Source: FW021-bin31 sp964647485 (GTDB taxonomy: Bacteria; Bacteroidota; Bacteroidia; Chitinophagales; Chitinophagaceae). From it: DNA of 64,000 nucleotides. Position 1 is the first letter of the stretch. Each line of letters opens with the position of its first letter. Below, one piece after another: positions 8,356 to 16,603 of the stretch. Below the pieces are notes generated by a model. It was not told the DNA's origin. It searched no databases and was given only the letters and a program-made list of their open reading frames with translations. The translations under genes were made by a program, and so were the position numbers. The stretch covers positions 62,001-126,000 of the forward strand of contig CAZYHV010000005.1 in assembly GCA_964647485.1 (NCBI GenBank), written 5' to 3'.

Positions 8356-9192
8356 TTATTTTCTTCTCTTTTTCTTCCTACGTTGTACAATTAAACGATT
8401 AGAAGCTTTGTTAGGGTTACGTGTTTTAAGCCCCTTTGCGTATTGTCCATTTCTGGAACGTGGTAAACCACCGGAAGCTTTTCCTTCACCACCACCCATG
8501 GGGTGATCTACCGGGTTCATGGCAACCCCTCTTACACGGGGTCTTCTTCCTCTCCAACGATTCACTCCGGCTTTCCCTCGGGATTGCAATACATGATCAG
8601 AGTTTGATACTCTTCCAACCGTAGCCATACAAGTAACAAGAATTTTTCTAAATTCACCGGATGGCATTTTCAAAATTGCATATTTTCCTTCTCTGGAAGT
8701 AAGCTGAGCACTTGCTCCGGCTCCTCTTGCAATAATTCCACCTTGCCCCGGATGCAATTCGATATTGTGAATAACAGTCCCCAAAGGCATATTTTTCAAT
8801 AGAAGTGCATTCCCAATTTCAGGAGCTACACGATCCCCGCTAACAATCTCAGATCCTACCTGAAGTCCCTGTGGAGCAATAATGTATCTTTTTTCACCAT
8901 CAGCATAAATCACCAAAGCAATAAAAGCACTACGATTAGGATCATATTCGATCGATTTGATCTTTCCGGGAATATTCTTTTTATTCCTTTTAAAATCAAT
9001 CACACGATAGCGTTTTTTATGACCACCGCCTACATTTCTAACCACCATACGCCCTTGAGAATTTCTTCCTCCTCTTCTTTTATAGGGGGCAAGCAAACTT
9101 TTTTCAGGCTTATCTGTAGTCACCTCGGCATAAGCATTCCCTGTTCTCCATCGGGTGCCGGGTGTTGCTGGTTTATATTTTCTTAATGCCAT
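8356..9192 (-). CDS. rplB: 50S ribosomal protein L2
   Basis: L2 is needed for subunit association and lies near the peptidyl transferase centre. The 278-residue product has the N-terminal RNA-binding domain (KRRGGRNSQGRMVVRNVGGG) and the C-terminal signature RVRGVAMNPVDHPMGGGEGK, which includes the conserved His near the catalytic centre. It ends in a basic tail. It has a normal length and order. Confidence 0.98.
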   Translation of the reverse strand: MALRKYKPATPGTRWRTGNAYAEVTTDKPEKSLLAPYKRRGGRNSQGRMVVRNVGGGHKKRYRVIDFKRNKKNIPGKIKSIEYDPNRSAFIALVIYADGEKRYIIAPQGLQVGSEIVSGDRVAPEIGNALLLKNMPLGTVIHNIELHPGQGGIIARGAGASAQLTSREGKYAILKMPSGEFRKILVTCMATVGRVSNSDHVLQSRGKAGVNRWRGRRPRVRGVAMNPVDHPMGGGEGKASGGLPRSRNGQYAKGLKTRNPNKASNRLIVQRRKKKRRK

Positions 9193-9236
9193 AATTCAAT
9201 ATATTCTTTCTGCTCTTAAATAGAGTAAAGGCTTTC

Positions 9237-9542
9237 TTAAATACTTTCAAAAATATCAATACTATCACCTTCCACTAAAGTGATAATTGCTTTCTTATAA
9301 GCCGGTTTACGTCCGGATAATGTTCCGGTCTTTGTATAACGTCTTTTTTCCTTTCCCGGAACCACCATCGTGTTCACTTTTTCGACCTGAACTCCATAGA
9401 AGGACTCAATGGCTTCTTTGATCTCCAGTTTTCCAGCTTTACGAGCTACACGAAAAGTATACCGTCCTTGTTTTTCGGACAATTCATTAGCTTTCTCTGT
9501 AAGCACCGGGCGAATTAATACATCTTCTTGTTTCATATCCAA
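9237..9542 (-). CDS. rplW: 50S ribosomal protein L23
   Basis: L23 borders the exit tunnel and docks trigger factor and SRP. The 101-residue product has DVLIRPVLTEKANELSEKQG, the conserved FRVARKAGKLEIKEAIESFY helix and the VNTMVVPGKEKRR loop. The start could be the first ATG or one two codons on (MDMKQ or MKQ). It follows rplD after 72 bases that contain a terminator-like hairpin. Confidence 0.97.
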   Translation of the reverse strand: MDMKQEDVLIRPVLTEKANELSEKQGRYTFRVARKAGKLEIKEAIESFYGVQVEKVNTMVVPGKEKRRYTKTGTLSGRKPAYKKAIITLVEGDSIDIFESI

Positions 9543-9574
9543 CGTTTCTTTAACCGTCGTTAGTTAGTTACTTT

Positions 9575-9602
9575 TATATAAAAAATCCTCCGTAGAGGAT
9601 CT
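9575..9602 (-). terminator. Terminator-like hairpin between rplD and rplW
   Basis: Read on the minus strand, ATCCTC (9595-9600), a TACG tetraloop (9591-9594) and GAGGAT (9585-9590) form a perfect 6-bp stem extendable by two wobble-containing pairs. It is followed at once by a run of six T and TATATAAAAG. This has the layout of a Rho-independent terminator but lies inside the S10 operon, so it may act as an attenuator or mRNA-processing element. Confidence 0.6.
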
Positions 9603-9614
9603 CATCATTATACT

Positions 9615-10274
9615 TTATTCTTCCGTTTTATTTTCTTTCCCTTCTTTCCCTTCTACTTCATCAGCAAAAATCTCTGCAGCTTTTTCAGAAAGCACAAGAT
9701 AGGAGCTGTTTACAATATCATAAGTATTGATATTGCTTAGGGTAATTACCTTTACTCTGGATAGATTTCGTAAAGATAAGAAGAGGTTTTTTTCATAGTC
9801 CGCAGTCACGTAGAGCACCTTTTTACCTTCTACCTCTAATCCTTGCAATGCAGTATGCATTGTTTTAGTTTTAGGAGTTTCCAGATTTACTTCTTCAACC
9901 ACTTTAATGGCTTCTTCGCTGGCTTTATATGACAATGCAGAAATTCGAGCTAAATCCTTCTCTTTCCGATTCATTTTAAAAGAATAGCTATGAGGTTGCG
10001 GTCCAAAAATAGTACCCCCTCCATGGTAAAGTGGATTTTTAATATCCCCTTTACGAGAGCCTCCTGTTCCTTTCTGACGGTGTAATTTATGAGTAGATCC
10101 TTTCACTTCACTACGCCCTTTTGTTTTATGGGTCCCGCGATGTTTACCGGCTAAATAGTTTTTTACAGCCATGTAAATCACATGATCATTGGGTTCAATA
10201 CCAAAAATCTGATCAGAAAGATTCACTGACCGTCCGGTCTTTTTTCCTTCAATATTTAATACCTCCAGTTGCAT
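9615..10274 (-). CDS. rplD: 50S ribosomal protein L4
   Basis: L4 has an extended loop in the exit tunnel and in enterobacteria it represses the S10 operon by transcription attenuation and translational control. The 219-residue product has the conserved loop KLHRQKGTGGSRKGDIKNPL followed by GGGTIFGPQPHSY (about residues 68-100) and ends in an acidic tail (DEVEGKEGKENKTEE). It lies one base after rplC. The hairpin just downstream (9575-9602) makes an attenuation role thinkable here too, but that is inference. Confidence 0.97.
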   Translation of the reverse strand: MQLEVLNIEGKKTGRSVNLSDQIFGIEPNDHVIYMAVKNYLAGKHRGTHKTKGRSEVKGSTHKLHRQKGTGGSRKGDIKNPLYHGGGTIFGPQPHSYSFKMNRKEKDLARISALSYKASEEAIKVVEEVNLETPKTKTMHTALQGLEVEGKKVLYVTADYEKNLFLSLRNLSRVKVITLSNINTYDIVNSSYLVLSEKAAEIFADEVEGKEGKENKTEE

Positions 10275-10275
10275 A

Positions 10276-10893
10276 TCAATTCTGAATTAAAACGATTGAA
10301 CCATTGTGGCCGGGAACCGATCCACTTACCAATAACAAATTTTCTTCGGGATAAACACGAACAACACTCAAGCCTTTCACTTTCACACGTTCACCTCCCA
10401 TTCTTCCGCCCATGCGCATTCCTTTAAACACGCGAGAAGGATCAGAAGAAGCTCCAATAGAACCGGGATGGCGTTGTTTATCTTTCTGACCATGAGTAGC
10501 TTCTCCTACACCATGAAAGCCATGACGTTTTACTACTCCTTGAAAGCCTTTCCCTTTAGAAGTACCAACAACCTCTACTTCATCTCCTCTTTCGAAGATG
10601 TCACAAGTAATTGTATCTCCCACTTTTTTATCTAAAGTAGTATTTCTCAATTCCTTAATGTAACGTTTTGGAGTTGTTCCGGCTTTAGCGAAGTGATTTT
10701 GCAATCCTTTAGAAGTCCGCTTTTCTTTTTTCTCACCATAGGATATTTGGAGCGCATCATATCCATCAGTGGCATCAGATTTTACCTGCGTAACCGTACA
10801 GGGACCTGCCTCAATAACCGTGCAGGCTATTTGCATTCCATTATCTAGGAAAATGCTGGTCATTCCGACCTTTTTACCAAGGATACCTTTCAT
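10276..10893 (-). CDS. rplC: 50S ribosomal protein L3
   Basis: L3 starts large-subunit assembly and reaches toward the peptidyl transferase centre. I choose ATG 10893 (MKGILGKKVGMTSIFLDNG), giving 205 residues; an ATG six codons upstream (10911) would add MSKRNN, which is not typical. Conserved segments are FQGVVKRHGFHGVGEATHGQ and PGSIGASSDPSRVFKGMRMG. It is followed after one base by rplD, suggesting translational coupling. Confidence 0.97.
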   Translation of the reverse strand: MKGILGKKVGMTSIFLDNGMQIACTVIEAGPCTVTQVKSDATDGYDALQISYGEKKEKRTSKGLQNHFAKAGTTPKRYIKELRNTTLDKKVGDTITCDIFERGDEVEVVGTSKGKGFQGVVKRHGFHGVGEATHGQKDKQRHPGSIGASSDPSRVFKGMRMGGRMGGERVKVKGLSVVRVYPEENLLLVSGSVPGHNGSIVLIQN

Positions 10894-10964
10894 ATTGTTC
10901 CTTTTGCTCATTGCCTGAGGGGATTCTCTGCTATCCTCAGGATAAGTGATTTATTAAATTAATT

Positions 10965-11270
10965 TTACGCCTTTATTGCTACATCCACACCGGAAGGTAA
11001 GTCAAGCTTTGCAAGCGCATCTACCGTTCTGGAAGAAGATGTATAAATATCCATCAACCGTTTATGCGTATTTAATTGAAACTGTTCACGAGATTTCTTG
11101 TTCACATGTGGAGAACGCAAAACCGTGAAAATTTTCTTCTTCGTGGGTAACGGTATAGGACCTGTTACCACAGCGCCCGAGTTACGCACGGTCTTTACAA
11201 TCTTCTCAGCAGATTTATCTACCAAGTTATGATCGTAGGATTTTAGTTTAATTCTTATTCTTTGTGCCAT
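10965..11270 (-). CDS. rpsJ: 30S ribosomal protein S10 (NusE)
   Basis: S10 is part of the 30S head and, as NusE, links ribosomes to NusG and RNA polymerase. The 101-residue product begins MAQRIRIKLKSYDHNLVDKS and has the signature GPIPLPTKKKIFTVLRSPHV. It is the first gene of the S10 operon, 45 bases below a consensus promoter, with a small hairpin (11286-11300) in the leader. Confidence 0.98.
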   Translation of the reverse strand: MAQRIRIKLKSYDHNLVDKSAEKIVKTVRNSGAVVTGPIPLPTKKKIFTVLRSPHVNKKSREQFQLNTHKRLMDIYTSSSRTVDALAKLDLPSGVDVAIKA

Positions 11271-11285
11271 ATTCCTTAATTATGA

Positions 11286-11345
11286 CAGAGCCACGCTCTG
11301 AAATTTTGGGACTGCAAAGGTATATTCTCTTTTTTATATTTCAAA
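11286..11345 (-). promoter_or_regulatory. S10 operon promoter and leader hairpin
   Basis: On the minus strand TTTG (11342-11345), a 19-base spacer and TACCTTTG (11315-11322) match the Bacteroidota consensus exactly. Between it and rpsJ the leader holds a 5-bp stem CAGAG-CGTGG-CTCTG (11286-11300). This is the best promoter in the window and drives the S10 cluster. Confidence 0.85.
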
Positions 11346-11491
11346 AGGATTTATCAAAAATATTTTTAAATATCTATATCCTCCCTTCTCATCCTTGTTT
11401 TGAATCCTTTACAACAGTATTATTTGCTACAAAAGTAATCTCATTTACTCAAAAAATCATCTATTTATTAAAAGAATCAAAACACCTCCGG

Positions 11492-11523
11492 TTTGAGAAA
11501 CTCTTACATTATTATTATATTTG
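11492..11523 (+). promoter_or_regulatory. Promoter of the NSS transporter gene
   Basis: TTTG (11492-11495), a 20-base spacer and TATATTTG (11516-11523) fit the -33/-7 consensus. The rest of the 349-base gap from 11271 holds nothing else I can name. The start codon is about 95 bases further on, leaving an AU-rich 5' leader. Confidence 0.7.
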
Positions 11524-11619
11524 CTTTACCTAAATAATTTTAGCCATTGCTTTAGGCTATCTTTTTTATAAAAATACTATTGTCAAAACATCCTTTTTAT
11601 TATCAAAGTACTATAAATA

Positions 11620-13599
11620 ATGACTAAAAAAACAGACGGCTGGGGCTCACGCGTTGGTCTTATTTTAGCAATGGCCGGAAACGCTGTCGGGCTGGGTAAT
11701 TTCCTTAGATTTCCTGTTGAAGCCGTAAAAAACGGTGGAGGAGCTTTTATGATTCCCTACCTTATCTGTTTCTTCCTTATTGGAATTCCTCTTTTATGGG
11801 TAGAATGGACCATTGGTCGTTTTGGAGGTCGCTATGGAGAACATTCGACCCCCTATATTGTTCATAAAATGGGAAAAAAGAAAGCATGGAAGTACATCGG
11901 AAGTTTCGGAATCTTTATCAATATTGTGATAGCGGCCTATTATTGTTATATCGAAGCTTGGACCATCTCTTATGTTTTACACTCTTTAGGGCAGACTTTT
12001 TCAGGATTATCAAGTACACAAGTAGCCCAGTTTTTTGAAAGATATGTGTCTATTGGATATAGTACTTCAGGCATACCTTTTGAATCTATCTTGGCTTATA
12101 TTATTTGTCTGGCATTGAATACCTATATCTTATCGAAAGATATGAGCAAGGGAATAGAAAAAGTCGCAAAAATCGGAATGCCTTTACTCATCCTATTTGG
12201 AGCTTTCTTAGCTTTCCAAGGAATTACACTCGGAGATACCGGACGATGTGCAACTTGTTCCTCAACCTTAGGGCTTAATTTTCTATGGAATCCACAATTT
12301 AGCAGCCTCCTGGATCTTAATGTTTGGTTAGCCGCTGCCGGCCAGATTTTCTTTACCCTATCCGTCGGCATGGGTACAATACAATGTTACGCCTCCTTTG
12401 TCAAGAAAAACGATGACATTGCCCTTAACGCTATGAGTGCCGGCTGGATGAATAGTTTCGTAGAAGTTGTTTTAGGGGCTTCTATTGTTATCCCTATTGC
12501 TGTAGGTTACTTAGGTCTGGGATGGGTACAGGAAAATGCAGGATTTTCCATGGCTTTCCAGACGATGCCTTATTTATTTAGCCAATGGGGAGATGTAATT
12601 GGCACCATCATGGGCGTCTTCTGGTTCGGTTTATTATTCTTTGCGGCCATCACTTCTTCTTTGGCCATGGGCACTCCATGGGTAAATTTCATGAAGGATG
12701 GTTTCAATTTCAAAAAGAGTAAAGCAGCCTGGACCTTTGGTTTAATCACGCTTATTGTTGGCTTGCCTACCGTATTTTTCTATAACAATGGGGTATTCAA
12801 TGAATATGATTTCTGGTCCGGCACAGTAGGACTGGTTGGATTAGCCACCATTGAAGTAGTATTATTCTCCTGGATATTCGGTATTAACAATAGCTGGAAA
12901 GAACTCAAACAAGGAGCGGATATTAAAGTGTCCAACATTGTTAAATACATCTCATTTATTATCACCCCTACTTTACTCATTTTAATATTTATTGGCTCTG
13001 CCATTAAACCCAAGAACAATGATTGGCACAAAGCCATTACTGAAGGGTGGGAATTCGACGACGGAAGTATTATTGGTAAATTAACGCATCAGGGGATTAA
13101 ATATAATAAATCCTATTTTGCAGATAAATATTATGCACCACAAGCAGGATATATCAGTAAAGTGGACACCGGAAAGGTTTATTATCGCATACACCAACGT
13201 ATTCCTCAGACTAAAAAAGCCAATTTCTCAAATATAAATGTAGAAACCGGAGATATCGTCCAACCAGGTACCATTATTGGAATTTCCCATTTACCCAATG
13301 GAGGGAAAGACACCTTTAAACTGAAGAAAAAAGCTTATATTCATCACATCGATAAAAGCAAAAACAGGACGGAAATCCAGTATAGCGTAAACGAAAAGGT
13401 ATATAAAGAGAAAAAAAATAAAGACCTATTGGTAAAAGAAGGTCATTATATAAAAGCCGGTACGGCTCTATTTTCCGGACATTTTATTAATGATATCTTT
13501 TTCCTAGATATGGGAAGAACGCTTTTGCTTGTATTATTTCTTTTCTTATTATTCTTAGTCTATCGTTCTTCCAAAATCAGGAAAAAATTAAATATTTAA
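11620..13599 (+). CDS. Sodium-dependent transporter, NSS/LeuT family, with extra extracytoplasmic domain
   Basis: This is a secondary transporter that couples Na+ entry to uptake of an amino acid or similar small solute. The first membrane segment, ILAMAGNAVGLGNFLRFP, is nearly the same as in Aquifex LeuT and carries the unwound helix with Na+ and substrate ligands. Segment 6 has AAAGQIFFTLSVGMGTIQCY. The core (residues 1 to about 465) has eleven membrane segments. About 150 non-membrane residues (roughly 468-625) then separate segment 11 from the last one (MGRTLLLVLFLFLLFLVY), where LeuT has a short loop. The insert is beta-rich with two similar hairpins (VETGDIVQPGTIIG and VKEGHYIKAGTALFSG) recalling biotinyl/lipoyl folds. 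At 659 residues it is much longer than the usual 450-520. Its substrate cannot be read from the sequence. Confidence 0.9.
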   Translation: MTKKTDGWGSRVGLILAMAGNAVGLGNFLRFPVEAVKNGGGAFMIPYLICFFLIGIPLLWVEWTIGRFGGRYGEHSTPYIVHKMGKKKAWKYIGSFGIFINIVIAAYYCYIEAWTISYVLHSLGQTFSGLSSTQVAQFFERYVSIGYSTSGIPFESILAYIICLALNTYILSKDMSKGIEKVAKIGMPLLILFGAFLAFQGITLGDTGRCATCSSTLGLNFLWNPQFSSLLDLNVWLAAAGQIFFTLSVGMGTIQCYASFVKKNDDIALNAMSAGWMNSFVEVVLGASIVIPIAVGYLGLGWVQENAGFSMAFQTMPYLFSQWGDVIGTIMGVFWFGLLFFAAITSSLAMGTPWVNFMKDGFNFKKSKAAWTFGLITLIVGLPTVFFYNNGVFNEYDFWSGTVGLVGLATIEVVLFSWIFGINNSWKELKQGADIKVSNIVKYISFIITPTLLILIFIGSAIKPKNNDWHKAITEGWEFDDGSIIGKLTHQGIKYNKSYFADKYYAPQAGYISKVDTGKVYYRIHQRIPQTKKANFSNINVETGDIVQPGTIIGISHLPNGGKDTFKLKKKAYIHHIDKSKNRTEIQYSVNEKVYKEKKNKDLLVKEGHYIKAGTALFSGHFINDIFFLDMGRTLLLVLFLFLLFLVYRSSKIRKKLNI

Positions 13600-13603
13600 G
13601 ATT

Positions 13604-13726
13604 ATGACAACCGGAGCACTTTTAATGATGATTGGGGTTCAAGCATTTATAACTGCTGTCACTTTATTCTACTTTTTTAAGGTCTTAATTCCTAAGAAAC
13701 GTACCAAAGAAGAAGAAACAGAATAA
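13604..13726 (+). CDS. Small membrane subunit of the NSS transporter (MetS-like)
   Basis: A 40-codon frame starts 4 bases after the transporter stop: MTTGALLMMIGVQAFITAVT, then LFYFFKVLIP and a charged tail KKRTKEEETE. It is one membrane helix with a cytoplasmic Lys/Glu tail. Tiny partners of this design follow NSS genes in other bacteria; MetS of the Corynebacterium MetP/MetS methionine importer is the known case, and the TTGA-LMM start is like that family. The position and pattern support a subunit role; that it is required for transport is inference. Confidence 0.75.
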   Translation: MTTGALLMMIGVQAFITAVTLFYFFKVLIPKKRTKEEETE

Positions 13727-13831
13727 AAAAGTAGAAAGAATTAAAAAAGGGAATCAATAGCTTCTTTTTTCTCTCTAAAGGACTATTTTCACCCTTTTGC
13801 AAACTTTATTTTCATCATATTCATAACCGCT

Positions 13832-14485
13832 ATGTGGGACTTTCTTCAACATATTATTAATCCTCAATGGATCTTGGAACACGGCGGATTATGGTTGTTG
13901 CTTCTTATTGTCTTTGCAGAAACCGGTTTATTCCTCGGCTTCTTTCTTCCCGGCGATTCCTTGCTTTTTGTCACCGGTATGACTTTATCACTACAAAATC
14001 ACATCTCCGGGATGAACGTATGGGAGGTTACCCTCCTTATCACTTTAGCCGGTATTCTAGGAAATTATGTAGGCTATTGGTTTGGAAGAAAATCCGGACC
14101 TTTGCTTTTTAAAAGAGAAGATAGTCTGCTTTTCAAAAAAAAACATCTATTCGCTGCTCACGAATTCTATGAAAAATATGGAGGAGGAGCTATCTTCTTG
14201 GCGCGTTTCCTTCCTTTTATTCGCACATTTGCTCCTATTGTAGCAGGAATTGTAAAAATGAATTTTAGGAAATTTTCCCTCTTCAATATTCTTGGAAGTG
14301 TCGTTTGGGTCTTTTTTATAACCCTTGCAGGTTATTTTCTGGGAAAAGCAATTCCGGGATTAGAAGAACATCTTCTTATCATCGTTATTGCCATGGTTGT
14401 TATTACCACCGGCCCCGTCCTTTATAAGTTGCTGTTTGGTAAACTCAAAAAGCCAAAAAAAATGGAATCGTCAGAGAAAGATTAA
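13832..14485 (+). CDS. DedA family membrane protein
   Basis: DedA proteins are inner-membrane proteins of the SNARE-associated/VTT superfamily; characterised members move undecaprenyl phosphate or phospholipid across the membrane. The 217-residue product shows the re-entrant motifs ETGLFLGFFLPGDSLLF (near residue 31) and FLARFLPFIRTFAPIVAG (near residue 125) with the conserved Glu, Asp and Arg residues, plus three or four further hydrophobic segments. The specific lipid cannot be assigned. It converges with the DUF3810 gene, the stops being 7 bases apart. Confidence 0.9.
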   Translation: MWDFLQHIINPQWILEHGGLWLLLLIVFAETGLFLGFFLPGDSLLFVTGMTLSLQNHISGMNVWEVTLLITLAGILGNYVGYWFGRKSGPLLFKREDSLLFKKKHLFAAHEFYEKYGGGAIFLARFLPFIRTFAPIVAGIVKMNFRKFSLFNILGSVVWVFFITLAGYFLGKAIPGLEEHLLIIVIAMVVITTGPVLYKLLFGKLKKPKKMESSEKD

Positions 14486-14492
14486 TCCATTT

Positions 14493-15605
14493 TTAGGGTA
14501 GCTTCCCATATTTTTTCTGATAATCTATGATTAAAGCTACAATACCTCTATAACTTTTAATACCATTCTGTTGTTGGTTGGCTTTTAGATATTGATCATA
14601 AGCCCGATTACTTATTTTTCGAAAAGAGGTTCTATACTTTTGAAAAAAGAGAAAATAATTTCTATAATCTTTCCTAACGCCCAACGACAGCTCATTATTC
14701 CATAAGGAGTCTGCCCATTCTCTATCCTTCAGTGTTAATCTATTGATGGCATACATAAACAGGGAAAAATTTGCAGAATATTGAAATAATGGATAAGGAG
14801 ACTGTGCCGCCACAAGGTACCCTATAAAATTTGCATCTTCCTCTGCGGCAAAACCAATTTGATGGGCCATCTCATGACAAGTAGTAAAAGGGATTTCTAC
14901 TTTCGGAGGAGTCGTATTCACCTGAGCTTCTCCCGTAAAAGGGTTATAATATCCCGTCACCCCCGAATAGTTCATAAGTTGTCCAAACATAGAAGGCTTC
15001 ACACTCTCAGGATAATAATGCAAACTTCTGTTTTCATATCCCCTTACCGTATAACTCCGAAAAGCTTGTTTTCTAATTTCCGGAAAATCAACTTCTTTCT
15101 TCACTGCCATGGTATCTGATCCGGTCACTTCCAAATGCAACACATTCAGCTTTTTTGCCAACGTATCACACAAGTCTTTTAAATCTCGTTCCTGAATAGT
15201 AAAATTCTGAGAAATGTTAAAATTTACTCCTACCCTATCATAACGATAATTCATTCCCCAAAAAAGTAAGAATATAAAATAGATTGTCAATACTACCCCA
15301 ATGAAATGCAACAATACTTTGCCCCATATCCAAGGATATTTTTTACGCTTAAAGAGTACCTTAATAAAATAAATCAGTCCAAACAAGAACCATATGCCCA
15401 CCAAAACATAAAAGAGGTCTCCCATGCTAAAAGGAAACCATCCCGTTATAACTCGTAACCCAAAAGATAAAACAGGATAGAAATCATAAATATAAAACAT
15501 CCTAAATCCGGAAGAATAGGAAAAAAGGAGCTGGATAGTACTAATCCCTATTAATGCTCCCAAAATATATAGTATCTTCGCCTTAACAGTAGCTCTTTGT
15601 TTCAT
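14493..15605 (-). CDS. DUF3810 family membrane protein with HExxH metalloprotease-like motif
   Basis: The 370-residue protein has three N-terminal hydrophobic segments (about residues 9-30, 42-82 and 95-118) and a soluble C-terminal part predicted outside the cytoplasm. This contains HEMAHQIGF (His244, Glu245, His248) followed by EEDANF with Glu255/Glu256 seven residues on, the layout of a gluzincin zinc site. The family (DUF3810) is common in Bacteroidota and Firmicutes and has no defined function that I know of. A membrane-anchored zinc peptidase is a reasonable inference. It is transcribed alone, convergent with the DedA gene. Confidence 0.85.
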   Translation of the reverse strand: MKQRATVKAKILYILGALIGISTIQLLFSYSSGFRMFYIYDFYPVLSFGLRVITGWFPFSMGDLFYVLVGIWFLFGLIYFIKVLFKRKKYPWIWGKVLLHFIGVVLTIYFIFLLFWGMNYRYDRVGVNFNISQNFTIQERDLKDLCDTLAKKLNVLHLEVTGSDTMAVKKEVDFPEIRKQAFRSYTVRGYENRSLHYYPESVKPSMFGQLMNYSGVTGYYNPFTGEAQVNTTPPKVEIPFTTCHEMAHQIGFAAEEDANFIGYLVAAQSPYPLFQYSANFSLFMYAINRLTLKDREWADSLWNNELSLGVRKDYRNYFLFFQKYRTSFRKISNRAYDQYLKANQQQNGIKSYRGIVALIIDYQKKYGKLP

Positions 15606-15721
15606 TTACTGCAGTATTCTTTTTTTAATAATAAAAAGCTCTATTGAATTTAAATCCTTAAAAGTAAAGAAACTTTATTAGCAAGACTCTTTTATGATGG
15701 TTATAAAATTTAAAAGTTTTT

Positions 15722-16603
15722 ATGTCTTTAACATTATCTCTTAGAAATAGCATTGAGAAAGCCGTAGCAGAACATTCAGGTAAAGAACAAAAAATAAAAA
15801 ACACAACGCCTGTATCGGGAGGAGATATTCATGACGCTTATAAAATATCTACCGAAGAAGCCACCTATTTTTTAAAGACCTCTCCACAGCCTCCTCAAAA
15901 CCTTTTTAAAACAGAATTTCAAGGGCTACAGCTTTTAAAAGAACAACAAGTCATCTCCATACCGGAACCAATCGCCTATAGTCAATCCGAAAAAGAGGGT
16001 TATCTGTTAATGGAATTTGTCGAAAGAACTCCGACAAATCCGGATTTTTGGCAGGTATTTGCCAAAGCAATGGCCGATCTGCATCTGTGCAGTTCAACCA
16101 CCTTCGGCTTGAAGGAAGACAATTATATCGGTCCGCTTCCGCAATCCAACACTCCTCACGATAATTGGTCTGATTTCTTTATTTCTCAAAGACTACAGCC
16201 ACTCATCAAAAAATGTATTGACCGGAAGTTACTTACTACCGATTTTATCGATAAATCTATGCAACTTTATAGCAAAATCCCCGATTATTTTCCCAAAGAA
16301 AAGCCGGCACTCTTACACGGGGATCTATGGGGCGGTAATTATCTGTGTGGCACTTCTGCCCAACCTTATTTATTCGATCCGGCAGTATATTACGGACATC
16401 GGGAAATAGATTTAGCCATGACGCGTTTATTCGGAGGATTTGATCGACAATTTTATTGGCATTATAATGAATATTATCCACTCGAACCCGACTGGCAAAA
16501 AAGAATAAGATTATGTCAGCTATATCCTCTTCTGGTACATAGTCTTCTCTTCGGTGGTGGATATGTTCAACAAGTAAGAAGTATAATAGAAGAATATGGA
16601 TAA
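15722..16603 (+). CDS. Fructosamine kinase family protein
   Basis: Proteins of this family phosphorylate ketosamines formed by glycation, so that the adducts fall apart (protein deglycation), or act on free sugar-amine adducts. The 293-residue product has the protein-kinase-like fold: a nucleotide-binding N-lobe (GGDIHDAYKISTEEATYFLK), the catalytic loop LLHGDLWGGNYLC (about residues 197-209) and the metal-binding FDPAVYYGHREIDLAM. The ORF overlaps the next gene by 8 bases, so both are probably expressed together. Confidence 0.9.
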   Translation: MSLTLSLRNSIEKAVAEHSGKEQKIKNTTPVSGGDIHDAYKISTEEATYFLKTSPQPPQNLFKTEFQGLQLLKEQQVISIPEPIAYSQSEKEGYLLMEFVERTPTNPDFWQVFAKAMADLHLCSSTTFGLKEDNYIGPLPQSNTPHDNWSDFFISQRLQPLIKKCIDRKLLTTDFIDKSMQLYSKIPDYFPKEKPALLHGDLWGGNYLCGTSAQPYLFDPAVYYGHREIDLAMTRLFGGFDRQFYWHYNEYYPLEPDWQKRIRLCQLYPLLVHSLLFGGGYVQQVRSIIEEYG

